A stretch of DNA of 64,000 nucleotides from Stictocephala bisonia (Eukaryota; Arthropoda; Insecta; Hemiptera; Membracidae): contig JAQJVL010000606.1 of NCBI GenBank assembly GCA_035578905.1, forward strand, positions 445,314-509,313, in the 5' to 3' direction. The notes beneath the pieces were generated by a model. It was not told the DNA's origin. It searched no databases and saw nothing but the letters and a program-made list of their open reading frames with translations. Position 1 is the first letter of the stretch, and the number at the start of each line of letters is the position of its first letter. Position numbers and translations under genes: made by a program. Positions 36,219 through 47,178 of this stretch are shown here, piece after piece.

Positions 36219-36429
36219 TTTGGAATCAAAGTAAACAGTAATAACATTACATAATGCTTGCCGTGATACAGAAACACGTGGAAATCAAAGAGTGAATGCG
36301 AATGACGCTCGGGCCGTGGGAGTACTGGGTCGAGAAGTGGAGGGGGAGACGCCATCTTGTGGGGTGCTTGGCTTCAACGCCACACCACTGAATGTCCGCT
36401 CTAGATATTCTTTGCTCTGTGGCTACTAC

Positions 36430-37225
36430 TCCAGACTAACTTGATGAACAGGTTGATTGCCTCTACCTCCATCTTAGAGAAGCACTTCTTGCTTCAACAA
36501 CAGACCACCATCCACAAGCTGACGTCCACAGTTCTCTCCCTACTTAGCTTACGGGTGAAGTTAAACTCCGTAGAGTGCTCAGGCGAATCTGGCAGAAGAC
36601 AAGATATCCTGCTGACAAGACAGCCTTCAATCATCAAGCCTTGAGGGTTAAGTCTCTGCTTCAGAAATACAGTGAAGGCAAATAGAAGGATCTCCTCAGC
36701 ACTCTTGAGGCTGCTGATGGTTCCTTATTGAAGCTTACGAAGGCCTTGCGGAAGGACAAGTCTGTCAAGTACCCTCTTCAAATTGGTCAGGACCGGTTCT
36801 TCTTAGACCATGACAAATTACGAATCTTTGCTGACACCATGGAACTGCAATTTTCTCCACATTATGACGTCATTGATGAACATCACTCTGATATTGTTCG
36901 TGGCTTCTTGGATACCCTAGAGGAAGACCTGGAAGAAGAGGAACCCTTGTTTTTCAAGCAAAAAGAGGTATCGTCTGCTCTTACCAAATTAAAGCCGAAG
37001 AAAGCTCCAGGTGTCGACTCTCTTGGCTCCCCAACACTCAAGAACCTGCCTGATTGGACAATTCAATGGATTACATCAATTTTTAATTCATGTATCTCCC
37101 TTCGCTATTTTCCATCTCAATGGAAACTGGCTAAGATAATCTTGATTCCCAAGCCAGGGACGAATCCTACCCTTCCAGAGAATCATCGACCTATCAGTCT
37201 ACTTCCAACTTTTTCTATCATATAG
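36430..37225 (+). pseudogene. Jockey-like ORF2 reverse transcriptase, 5' part
   Basis: Frame 36728-37225 contains the pre-RT linker and the first RT blocks: KKAPGVDSLGSPTLKNLP, YFPSQWKLAKIILIPKPG and NHRPISLLPTF. These are typical of Jockey/I-group elements. The 36430-36727 stretch is the continuation of the endonuclease-RT linker beyond the P insertion and has stops. The frame ends just after block 2 and the catalytic Y-x-D-D region is absent. An A+T palindrome (37233-37260) lies at the truncation point. Confidence 0.85.
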
Positions 37226-37232
37226 TATAAGA

Positions 37233-37260
37233 TTTCGTTTATATTATATTATAAACGAAA
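37233..37260. repeat. Short palindrome at the Jockey truncation point
   Basis: TTTCGTTTATA, a 6-bp centre, then TATAAACGAAA: perfect 11-bp arms. Confidence 0.75.
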
Positions 37261-37439
37261 GCTTAAAGTGTAAAAAATGGATTAGATTAGAAAACACTTT
37301 TAAAAAATTAAACTAGATACTAGTCTATAATACGAGTTTTATTTACCAAACTAAAGATACTAACATCTGAATATTATTTCATCACTAGTGGAGGGGCCAA
37401 AATAAAATGTGCTTAGGGCCGCAAATGGTCTAAATCCGT

Positions 37440-37705
37440 CACTGAGCGTGACTACTGACTAGGCTCAAACAAGCGCTCCTGTCTTGTTCTTGTTGATACA
37501 TGGAATTGAATTCTTCCCAGTAGACCAGGGCAGTAAATTCGACTGTTTATAAGCCGGTGCAGAAAGGAGAGATCCGAGACAAGAAGTCTACACTCCAGAC
37601 TCTGAAGTCCAAGTGAGAGCTCATCAAAAAAGACAAGTTCTTGGAACTTATCAAAGAGTTCGCTAATGTCAGTTAGTATTTTTTTCTGTAACGATATTGA
37701 CACGT
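37440..37705 (-). pseudogene. Fragment of a non-LTR reverse transcriptase C-terminus
   Basis: Minus frame 37703-37452 ends with a pattern (FLHRLINSRIYCPGLLGRIQ then FHVSTRTRQ) resembling the conserved tail of many arthropod non-LTR ORF2 proteins, after the RT domain. The upstream part of this fragment has no recognisable domain. It is in opposite orientation to the Jockey-like element and so belongs to another insertion. Assignment is by resemblance to remembered family patterns. Confidence 0.5.
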
Positions 37706-38399
37706 TTAGACTGTCCTTATGGGATCTCGCGATTCAGTGCAAGACCTCAAAATTAGATCCGTCTCGAGGAATCTTGATAGTTAAAGGAGCTGATGATATC
37801 TGTATCCCCCTGCCGTAGTCAAACAATGTTGTGAGCTGCTGGCTAGAACATTTTCTCTAATGGCTCACTACTGTATATGTTCTTCACCTAACATAGAAAG
37901 TAACTATAAATGTCAATACTATTGTAATACGCGTGTATGGACGAGAGCCGAGTGGTAATGGTCACCATCCCATGCTTGTATGGGTGAGTAGCATTTTACA
38001 AAAGTTTAGGGTTTAAAAACACATTTTTACCTCTGTAAAATCAGTACTACTGTAAAAATTAATTTTGCTCCTATTCACATTCAAAATGTGGCAATGTAAA
38101 GAACATCCTACCCTCTACTATCAATTGTATATCAAGAACGTAGAAAATGCTGTTCACAAAAACACAAAGGTATTTTGGGCACGCATCAAAGGATTAAACA
38201 CATCTGCCTGTACGGTGGGGAGATGAATTAAATTAATTAATTGTGAGGACCACCTAATATTTTTTTTATTAGGACGAATGAGAGTTGGAGTGTTTCTGAC
38301 TTACCCCTGGTCTGAGAGAGTGAACTAAAGGATCACCACAAGTAGGTGACGTCAATAGCGTCGAAGTTAGTCCCAGATTTGTCATGCAAGAAGGCATAG
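37706..38399. other. Unassigned segment with a minisatellite A trace
   Basis: A short G-rich stretch at 37930-37990 (GCGTGTATGG ... CTTGTATGGGTGAGTAG) resembles one decayed minisatellite A unit. The rest is unrecognised. Confidence 0.4.
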
Positions 38400-38651
38400 G
38401 TGAATTACCTTCAATCTGCCAGTGATCCTGTAAATGCTCTTGGATTACGCGTTTCGGCTTTTATGCCGTCATTAGATCCTTAATAAACTTGAAAAAATTT
38501 TTAATGTAATCTTGATGGTGTTGTCCATTAAAAAAAAGAAACACTACTAAACGTGAAATATATTTAATTGAGGATCTGATGATGGCATAAAAGCCGAAAC
38601 GCGTAATCCAAGAGCATTTACAGGACCACTGGCAGATTGAAAGTAATTCAC
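38400..38651. repeat. Imperfect inverted repeat with ~81-bp arms (MITE-like)
   Basis: The arms at 38400-38480 and 38571-38651 are reverse complements with about five mismatches. Each includes the core AAGCCGAAACGCGTAATCCA. The loop is about 90 bp and A+T-rich. Probably a foldback or MITE. No target duplication was established. Confidence 0.85.
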
Positions 38652-39089
38652 TTACGAGTTTAATTCATTAATCAGAAGTGATTCAGAAAAACAACGTCAA
38701 AATTAAAATGTTCATATTGTTTTTAAAAAACATATAAATTAAACTAATATTATATGTTATTAATACTTTTTATTACAAGTTGTAAATTTGTAATACAACA
38801 ATTTACTATCATATTATGCATGCACATTTGAGAATTTTAAGCATAACTGAAAAACTGCTTAAGTTCAACAACAACTACGTTATTTGTCTTTTCTTTTGGT
38901 GTTAAAATAACTAAACTCGATGGACTGCTTATTCTAGAGCAGTCTACTTAAAATCGTCCGTGGGAATAGCTCACTTCTCTCAAATTTATGCCTGCAAATG
39001 TTAAGGACTATCCTTGAAAACTTATTAACAATCATTGCAAAACACAAATTAATAGGGAACTGTACTCTTTTGAATTGGAATGGATAGAA
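38652..39089. other. A+T-rich DNA, nothing recognised
   Basis: No feature seen on either strand. Confidence 0.55.
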
Positions 39090-39655
39090 TGTAGGAATTA
39101 ATTGGATTCTAGGAATAAAAAATTCAAATTATCCCCTAGTACTGCTAGTAATAATAGTTGCTTAGTAACATTTTTGTGGAGAGAAGTTACTCGTAAACGT
39201 GTACCAACGCATAATTTTGGTGGAAAAAGGTTTCTGAGAAGCATGATGTTTCAATTTTTAAAGTGAGTCTATGTGGAGGAAATTCATGTGGGTCTATGTA
39301 TGTATGAATTCAGATGGAAATTGTACAGCATCATCTACTTGTTCAATTGAATCTTTCTATAGGTATTCAACTTTTATTTCTTGAAAAGAGTTGAGTAAAA
39401 TATTATTAATTTCTACAGCTGTCTCATTTTTTGGAGTCAATATTGCTTTTCCACAAAGCCACTCAGTTGATTTATGCTTAATTTTGTATATATTCTGTCC
39501 ATTAATTCCTTTAGAGTAATTACCACATTTCCTAGTTCTGAGGCCAAATTAATCTTTCCTCCAGATTCGGAATATTTGCCATCACCTATTCTCAAAAGTA
39601 GATCAGAACAATTTCCGGCAGTTACATCAACACTAAGATGAACTCTCATATTTTT
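39090..39655 (-). pseudogene. Helitron helicase fragment, degenerate
   Basis: The minus-strand frame 39649-39437 reads MRVHLSVDVTAGN...LLRIGDGKYSE and parallels NMRVHL...LLDMGDGKLP in the Helitron at 50.4 kb. It continues as AILTPKNETAVEINNILLNS and then DDAVQFPSEF with frame changes. A further degenerate piece matches the ...RNLFPPKLC region. It is therefore part of the Pif1-type helicase between motifs III and V, from a family different from the complete Helitron. No termini are visible. Confidence 0.75.
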
Positions 39656-40494
39656 TTATAAGAGGTAATTTATTGTAACAAGACACATCAAAATCAGTCA
39701 TAATAACAGAGCTTGACAGAGAAGCTTTAGGAATTGTATAATAGGTGTATAATAAACAGGATGGTTAACAGTCCATAGAATCAGAGAAGCTTCTGGGTTG
39801 AGATGTTCTCATAGGTGTCACAGAAAGTAGATGTAGATGTCACAGAAATTAAGACGTCGAAATGGCCATCAAATTGTTTCCCCTGTTTCGATGGCCAGAA
39901 GTTTGCCATCACAATATATTCCAAACTCGAAGAGGGAAATGTCTCCCGCTGCCTTGACCTCCTAGAAATATTGCAAATCTGACATTTGGACTTTTCGGAT
40001 ATCTGTTATAACTTATTGGAGTATTGTTGGCTTACCCGGTTTATAGTGAACTGTTTGAACCTCTGCCAGTTGTTATACACGTGATTTACGATATCTACCC
40101 GTACCTCAGACGCTCGAGACACTAGACCGTGTACAATATAAGACAGGGAATAAAATAGGCATGCACCATCACCAAGATTACACGGTGAGGAACATCCTCA
40201 CCATCTACGACTTCATTCACAGCTTCAGCTATGTCTTGAAAAAAGGCAAGAAAAGAGAATCTGAGTCATATAAAAAATGAAAATTATGAAATCTCTCTTC
40301 CAGCAAATTAATATGTACACGTTAACTTCAACTATAAAAACTTCAGAAATAATTATTTATGACCACTAATAATAGAGTAATTCTTCACTTATATCACAAA
40401 TGTGTGTCCTGTTTATGTTTTTGTGTGTCAGCTGTTTTAAATAAATTATTAAATTAATGCCAATGTTATTCTTATGGGAAAAATTTAATGTTTG
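39656..40494. other. Unassigned segment, possibly transposon-derived
   Basis: The composition at 39880-40260 is less A+T-rich than average, and short minus-strand stretches look protein-like, but stops are frequent and I recognise no domain. Confidence 0.35.
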
Positions 40495-40830
40495 GGGGCT
40501 GTTTCTACTCCTCGAAAAGGGAATTTTTTAAAATCGTTTCCTAGCACGCACCACGACCATAAAACGAAGGTACAGAAAAATTTCAAGTAGCTATCTTATA
40601 CGGTTTACGCAGTACGTTGATTTTTTGATGGTTCTCAATGTATTTCTTATGGGGAGGTGTAAACCTTTTCCAAAAAAATCATGATTTTTGCAACTTAACA
40701 TTAAAATTTACAAAATCATTTTTTAGCACAGACCTAGACCCTAAAATTAAGGTACTGTCAAAATATCAAAATCTCTAACTTAACTATTGTGATTATGGCT
40801 CTGCATTGATTTTTAACTTTTCACTTCTTT
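40495..40830 (+). repeat. Diverged tandem duplication of ~150 bp
   Basis: Two successive blocks share the order AAAATC-TTTCCTAGCAC ... ACC-TAAAA-GAAGGTAC ... TTGATTTTT (about 40495-40630 and 40650-40830), strongly diverged. Probably part of an unidentified non-autonomous element. Confidence 0.55.
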
Positions 40831-40969
40831 TATATATAGATGTCAATACAACATTTCAAGTGATGAATAATTTTCTGATTTTTATCATTTTTTGTGAATC
40901 TACTGTATACGTGCATTCATTAGTATTTTATCGTTAATATCTTTTGATTAATATTATTTTCATATATTC

Positions 40970-43900
40970 CATGAAATTACATAAATATAATGATATTAAG
41001 AATAGTGAAAAGCTTAAGTTAACGTATCAACGATTGTTTCAAGTTTTAACATTGTAAAGTGGGACTTACATAGTTAACTAAGCTAAGTTAATTAGTTCAA
41101 TGTCATAACAGATCTACCCAACTTTTAATTGAGTTTTCAAAATATGTACTTATTAAGCAAAGTTATTTATGTGTAATAAAGGTAATAAAATTAGGATAGT
41201 TTAGAATAGTATACATAGTATAACAATTTTAGGATCTAAGCCGATTTCAATAATTAACTTACTAATATTCACATAGTAACAGTAATTAAAGTTTTAACTT
41301 AATTTTTTAAGCTAAGAGACTTTTTGAGAATTCGAACATTACAATATGTCAGTGATAACACTACCATACCATACTAATTTATTTAAAAACTATAATAACA
41401 CTAATGTGTTAAAACCTTAATGTTAATATTTCATGTATCGGTGGGAATTAAGATTTTTGTCCGTAACAAAGCAAACTTGAGGTACGAAATATCTTTTTCT
41501 GGTTATTAATAAGTTATATAACCTAAAATCCTGTAAATATTAAATTAAAAGATATATATTACCCGTAATAAGTTGTATTAAAACATGTTAGACTTAAACT
41601 AAATGAAACATTATTTGATTGTTATAATAAAATAAAGAATATTGGAAATGAAGATAAAACAATATCTCAATGGTGATCTATTTCAAGATACCTTAATCGC
41701 CAACTGTCATCCATAAATGCAATTTGGAAAATTGGTTATTACCATTTTAAATAATCACCACTTAACGACTATAATTATTAAATACATAAGTTAATGTTTA
41801 ATTAAATCAGTATAAATACAAATAATGACAACAATATATAGAGTTTAAATCTAAGAGAAAACTTAGTTAAAATTCAGGAACGTCTTCGTATTACAAAATA
41901 CGCCTCTTATCTACTCCTATAAAAAATATCTTCATAATGACTATTTTAACAATACACACCTATAAGCCATACACTACAATCTATTTATTTGTACGGTACT
42001 GCTTTGATGTAACCTCTGTTTTTTTATTATTTTTATTTAATTTGTTTTGTTTTACCACCGTCTATAACACCACGTGCTAAGTCATATGGAGATAGTCTAT
42101 AGTATTTTTGTAATAGTTTCACCCGAACTTTGCATTACTCCAAAATGACAACATCTGTACGTTTAGGACTATGTTCTGTTTAAATGTATTAAATAATTTC
42201 TTACAAATCAAAATTCCAACAAACTAAATTAGAGTCAAACTAAAAGAAATAAGTGTTCATTATTCTAAAGAAATTGATAACGTTTTTTTTTAATAAATTT
42301 ACTTCTAAATTAATTGCTTCTTCTTCTGCGAAAATATTATCGAACAGTGAGGATGTAGATGTATATTCAAGATGAAAAATAAATTGAACAGGATTATATG
42401 TTAGCAAGCAAAATCAGATCCCATGCTTTAATTTTAAATGGAAATACTCGAAGTCCAAGGAATTCTGTACATTGTCAAGATAAATACCTGAATAACAAGG
42501 CACATCATGAGCAGAACCTATGCTCATTTTGCATATGCAACAAAAAAAGTGCAGCAAAAGGACATGTGCTCACTTTTGAACAGTAATTATGTTTTGTTGG
42601 GTGGTTAAATTTTGCTTAAAATTAAAATCAATGAAAAAGAAACACCTTTCCTAACTAACTCCACATCCACAAAACACAAACAGAGACGTTTCCAGAAATT
42701 AGGGTACCATCACGAACACAAGCAATAACGCACAGACGGCCTCACCCGGGAATACCACGAACACAAGCAATAAAACAAAGACGGCCTCACCCGGGAATAC
42801 CACGAATACAAGCTATAACGCACAGAATGCCTCATCAGGTAATACCGCGAATACAAGCTATAACACATAGACGGCCTCATCCGGTAATACCACGAACACA
42901 GAGTATAACGTACAGACCGCCTCGTGTGATAATACCATGAACAAAGGCTATAACGCACAGGCCTCCCCCGGTAATGCAAGATACAACGTTCAGACGGCTT
43001 CACACGGCACAGTGTCCGTGAAGTATCAAAGACGAATGTCCTAACCACCAAGATTGTAACCTTCAAATCTCTTAAACAATCTCTGATTTTAAATCCCAAC
43101 ATTCTTATATATTTTGAATGAAATTCCACTTCTAAAACACATAAGTTTTTATTTCATAGTTATATGATATGTTACATATTTTTTATCGTACAATATAGAA
43201 TATGGTACTTTTTTCACTGTGTACTATAAAATAGTTAAAACTCAATCAGGTAAATCTAAGAAATTATCATCAAGAATTGTATGATACCATTAACAATCTT
43301 TGTAGATATTAAAGTCTTTGTCTTGAATACTTAGTTGTCAGTTTTTATTTTAAAAAAAAGTATTAATAATCTTTTTACACGGCTCCTCAAAAATGACTGT
43401 TCAATGAGGAGGGACTAAATGATTCCGTCTATTTGTGTTTTAAGTGGAGCCAACTTTAAGTGGTCGTTATAAACTGTTCACTGAAGGCGGACTTGCTTCT
43501 CAACTCAAATGAGCGGCATTAGTTAATTGATTACTTACTTAGACAAATAAATACTGACTAAATCAATTAAACACCTAACAAACTTAAAATATGTTTAAAA
43601 ATAACAATGTTTATTATGATTTATTTTATTTTTGGTCGTTAAATTATTTCAAATTAATTTTGTTTTCTTAATATCAATATTTTTAATTTTAAACTGTTAT
43701 ACAGATTTATTGATTTTATTAAAAATGAGCTAAAATTATCTAATTAATTTAATAACTTCAAACAGTCATCATTATAAAAAAATTTTAACCAAAGAAATTA
43801 TTAGTAGTAAATAAATTGTTCAATGTTTATTAAGAATTCATGCTACATATCACACGGTTGCCGTTACTTACAGGATGCTTTACAAGAATTGCCGTTAAAT

Positions 43901-44045
43901 AATATAACACAGAGATAAAATAAGGCAATATTTACTAAAATGCAGCCTAATGTTTTTCCACAGATTGTCATGAGTAACACATTTTTATGCCAGATTGAAT
44001 ATGATATTCCAAATAATTTCAAAATTTTCACTTGGTGGTGTCATT
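40970..44045 (+). repeat. Dispersed repeat family D, copy A
   Basis: Collinear with copy B at 54.1-55.5 kb. Shared landmarks in order: GAAAAGCTTAA, AAAGTGGGACTTACATA, AACTTTTAATTGAGTTTTCA, ATGCAATTTG-AAAATTGGTTATTA, and TTTAAGTGGTCGTTATAAACT near 43460. A 45-bp tandem array sits inside. No protein domain was seen; the 62-codon frame at 42398-42586 (contains CSFCICNKK) is not supported as a gene. Could be a large non-autonomous element. Confidence 0.65.
42711..43020. repeat. 45-bp tandem array (about 7 copies)
   Basis: The unit includes CACGAACACAAGCAATAACG and GACGGCCTCACCCGGGAATAC; the first two starts, 42711 and 42756, are 45 bp apart. A minus-strand 139-codon frame across it (42710-43129) is a consequence of the 15-codon period. 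Confidence 0.9.
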
Positions 44046-44344
44046 GATTATATTTGTTATTCAATATGATTATTTAATTTCACTTTTAAATTATTAGGCT
44101 CTGTCATATTTATAAAATAACATATTTCTTAGAAGTAAATACAAAATTTTAAGAAACAATAACCAACGATAATTGGTAATATTCAAGACAAAATCAATGA
44201 ATTAAATTATATTTCATAATTTGGCTATACAGTATTTTTATAAACTCAAAGTGCAGATGGTCGGATGGTATTTTCAATTGTCTTCATTAATAATGCTCGT
44301 AATTTATGCGATTTGTCGAGTTACTGGTTTGTGTTAGTGCTCAT

Positions 44345-45345
44345 CGGTAACAAACACAGAGTTAACGTACAGACGCTGTGTGCATATACCAGAACAAAGG
44401 CTATACGCACAGGCTCCGGTATGAAATAAACGTAGACGGTTAACGCATAGTGTCGTGAACATCAAAGACGAATGTCCTAAACCAAAGATTGTACCTTAAA
44501 TTTTAACAGTCTCTGATTAAATCCCAACACTCTTATATATATTGATATGATATCACTTTAAAATCACATAATTTTTTTTATAGTTTTTGATATGTTACAT
44601 TTTTTATGACATATAGATTGTATTTTTTCACTGTCGTACTTAACAATAGTTAAAATCAATCGGTAAATTAAGATTATCATCAAGATATGATAATAACAAT
44701 CTTGTAGTATTAATCTTTCTTGAAAACTTAGTTGTCAGTTTTTATTTTAAAAACGTATTAATAATCTTTTAAGTCTAAAATGACGTCAATGAGAGGATAA
44801 TATTCGTTTTTGTGTTTTAGTGAGCACTTTAGTGTCGTATAAATTTTCATGAAGGGGATTGTTTCAAATCAAATGAGCGCATTAGTAATTGATTTACTTA
44901 GACAAATAATACTGATAATCAATTAACACCTAACAAACTTAAAATATGTTAAAATAACAATTATTTGATTTTTTGTTTTTGGTCGTTAAATTATTTCAAA
45001 TAATTTGTATTCTTATCAATTTTTAATTTTAAAATGTATACGATTATTGAATTATAAAATAGCTAAAATTATCTAACTATTTAATAACTTCATACAGTAT
45101 CATTAGAGAAAATTTTAACCAAAGGAAAAGTATGTGTAATAAAATTGTCAATGTTTATAAGAATTCATGTAATATCAACGTTGCCTTCATTAACAGGAGC
45201 TTAAAGAATTGCCGTTAACGATATTATTAACACGAGTACAAAAGGGCAATATTTCAAAATGCGCTAATGTTTCCACGGCTTGTCTATAACACATTTTTAT
45301 CCAATGATAATTCCAATATTTGAATTTTCACTTGTGCTGTCTAAA
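44345..45345 (+). repeat. Second, deletion-riddled copy of 42890-44045
   Basis: Same landmark order in the same orientation: AAGACGAATGTCCTAA at 43029 and 44465, GGTCGTTAAATTATTTCAAA at 43635 and 44981, GAATTGCCGTTAA at 43885 and 45205. Intervals in the second copy are about 10-15% shorter because one to three bases are missing at many scattered places. Substitutions are fewer than deletions. See findings for a possible assembly cause. Confidence 0.85.
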
Positions 45346-46122
45346 TGTAATTAATCTTATCTTGTAGCTTCCCACATTACTTCATCAATTGTATAACTAC
45401 ATCAAGAATAGTTTTGTGTGTCAGAAATGTCCCAGCTATACAACTCTGGCTGGGAAACAGTACATAATGACTTCATCTATATTTTGTTAGTTATTGATAA
45501 CTACATATCTAAATACTGTACTCTGTGACAAAACTAATCGTTCAAGTTATATTTTGTAGGCCTATGAGAAATGGTTGCTTGGAATAAAAACTGTTGCATT
45601 TTGTAATAGCTAAATAAAATATGGATCTTTAATTTCTGGTTCTAGAACGTCTCACAAGACTCTCATATTTTATTGTACTTTTATATTCCCATAACTATTT
45701 TTGTAAGCTTTTTATATTATACATTTTATGAATAAGTATTTATTCTTCGTAACTCTATACAAAGGTGTAATATTGTTTTTCCATAAAAAAAGTATATTAC
45801 ATTTAAAACCCTTTTTTTAATTGTTAACGGTAAATCAATTGTTGACGCTATGTATTTTTTGGTGTTCATTACTTTTGTTAAATTTTTGAAAATTGTTTCA
45901 GAAAGTAAAGCCGAAACTATACAGGTTTCTGTTAGTATACTGAGAAGTACGTTCAACCAAGTCACACCACGACCTTTCAGATACAATTTCGTGTATTCAA
46001 AAAAATGAACTGTCAATGTGTTCCTCTGAATATCTTTCGTGTTTTTATTTCATTGTTAACAGATACAAATCACTAATTTACTTTATTACATTTACTTTAT
46101 TACAAAAAAAAAGGAATTTTAA
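45346..46122. other. A+T-rich DNA, nothing recognised
   Basis: A 96-codon minus frame at 45726-46016 has no recognisable domain and A+T-driven composition. Confidence 0.5.
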
Positions 46123-46143
46123 TCTATATTTATAAAAGAGGAT

Positions 46144-46146
<3 letters not shown>

Positions 46147-46208
<62 letters not shown>
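46147..46208. repeat. (TA)n microsatellite inside the Helitron 5' end
   Basis: About 31 uninterrupted TA repeats start 24 bp from the Helitron's 5' TC, likely expanded from the short TATATA typical of these ends. Confidence 0.97.
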
Positions 46209-46212
<4 letters not shown>

Positions 46213-46636
46213 TGAAGTTTATGCGCTGCCAAACTATCCAACCGATCGCCATGAAACTTTAGGATGTTGTCTTGTATACTTCCGAGATGTTTTCTGTGAA
46301 GTTTAATGCAGATTCGTCCATAGGGTCCCACCCCACGGGCTCCTAAAGATCCCATGTTATTCAAATGGAGAATCTGAATTGTTTACAAAAAACATATGAC
46401 TGTGTGGTTTAATGTAGTTTCACATGCCATAAGCAGATTGAAGTTCTCACAACAACAGTACTGTACATGGTTTGATTTATTGTCATTTCACCTTGATAGT
46501 GTAGCACACACAACTTTTACTTGATCAGGTGATCTGTATTTGGTGTTAACCTTTTTTCCTCGATAATTAAAACATGTGGTGAAACGTGAAAATAAAAAAT
46601 AAATAATTATTTGTTTTGCAGTTTACTTTTTATGAC

Positions 46637-47178
46637 ATGCCTCCTAAAAAATCTAATATTGGTAGAAGAAGCAAAAATGCTCGAACTCTTTCAGCTATTA
46701 GAGCTGCTGAAACATCTAGAGAGACAGAAGCACGCTTGGAAGCTGCCCGAATAAGGGCATCGTCTTCAAGAGCTGCTGAAACCCCTGCAGAGCGGGAAGC
46801 ACGACTTGAAGACCTGCGAGAACGAGCTTCAACATCAAGAGATGCCGAAACGCCCACAGAACGGGAAGCACGACTTGAAGACCTGCGAGAACGAGCTTCG
46901 ATTTCAAGAGATGCTGAAACACCCGCAGAACGGGAAGCACGACTTGAAGAGACCTGCGAGAACGAGCTTCGATTTCAAGAGATGCCGAAACACCCGCAGA
47001 ACGAGATGCTCGACGTGCCACTGAACGTATACGTCAGAATCAAACAAGAACACGAGTTAATCTCAATAAAGCTGCGTTCAATCATGACAACACCGTTCAT
47101 TATAATAACATGCATAGCGATATTGCTATTGGTCCGATGTCTACTTTATGCCCATACTGTCACGCTTTAAGGTTTTAA
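46637..47178 (+). pseudogene. Helitron protein N-terminal region: 23-residue repeats and CPYC finger
   Basis: The start ATG 46637 gives MPPKKSNIGRRSKNARTL. Next come about four degenerate 69-bp repeats encoding AETPAEREARLEDLRERAS plus TSRD, charged and helical, as in many insect Helitrons. Near 46955 the frame shifts and the repeat pattern continues in the next frame, through a short basic region to the zinc-binding motif TLCPYCHALRF (about 47140-47175) and a stop at 47176. The 184-codon frame continuing to 47170 in the old phase is therefore partly out of frame. The function of the repeat is unknown to me. Confidence 0.8.

Larger units (their letters stand above)
31580..36421 (-). mobile_element. 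P-superfamily DNA transposon, 4,842 bp, with intact termini
   Basis: Perfect 29-bp terminal inverted repeats (31580-31608 and 36393-36421, starting CACAGAGCAAAGAATATC) are flanked by a perfect 8-bp target duplication GCTACTAC (31572-31579, 36422-36429). These termini and the duplication length are characteristic of P elements. The transposase is on the minus strand. A 19-bp subterminal sequence (CGCCATCTTGTGGGGTGCT) occurs at 31649-31667 and 36350-36368 in direct orientation. The target is a Jockey-like element. Exact inverted repeats and duplication suggest a fairly recent insertion. Confidence 0.96.
30540..37225 (+). mobile_element. Jockey-like non-LTR retrotransposon, interrupted by a P element
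   Basis: The coding remnants at 30567-31579 (endonuclease) and 36430-37225 (RT start) belong to one element in plus orientation, split by the P insertion at 31580-36421. Removing the P element leaves about 1.8 kb. The element is truncated after the first RT blocks at about 37225, so palm catalytic motifs, C-terminus and tail are missing. The 5' limit is unclear. Confidence 0.82.

Noticed and set aside
42398..42586. 62-codon cysteine-containing frame as a gene
   Set aside because: Inside dispersed repeat family D, with no equivalent open frame noticed in copy B and no known domain.
46147..46208. (TA)n tract as the Helitron boundary or target site
   Set aside because: The canonical 5' TC and host A lie 24 bp upstream at 46122-46124, so the tract is internal.
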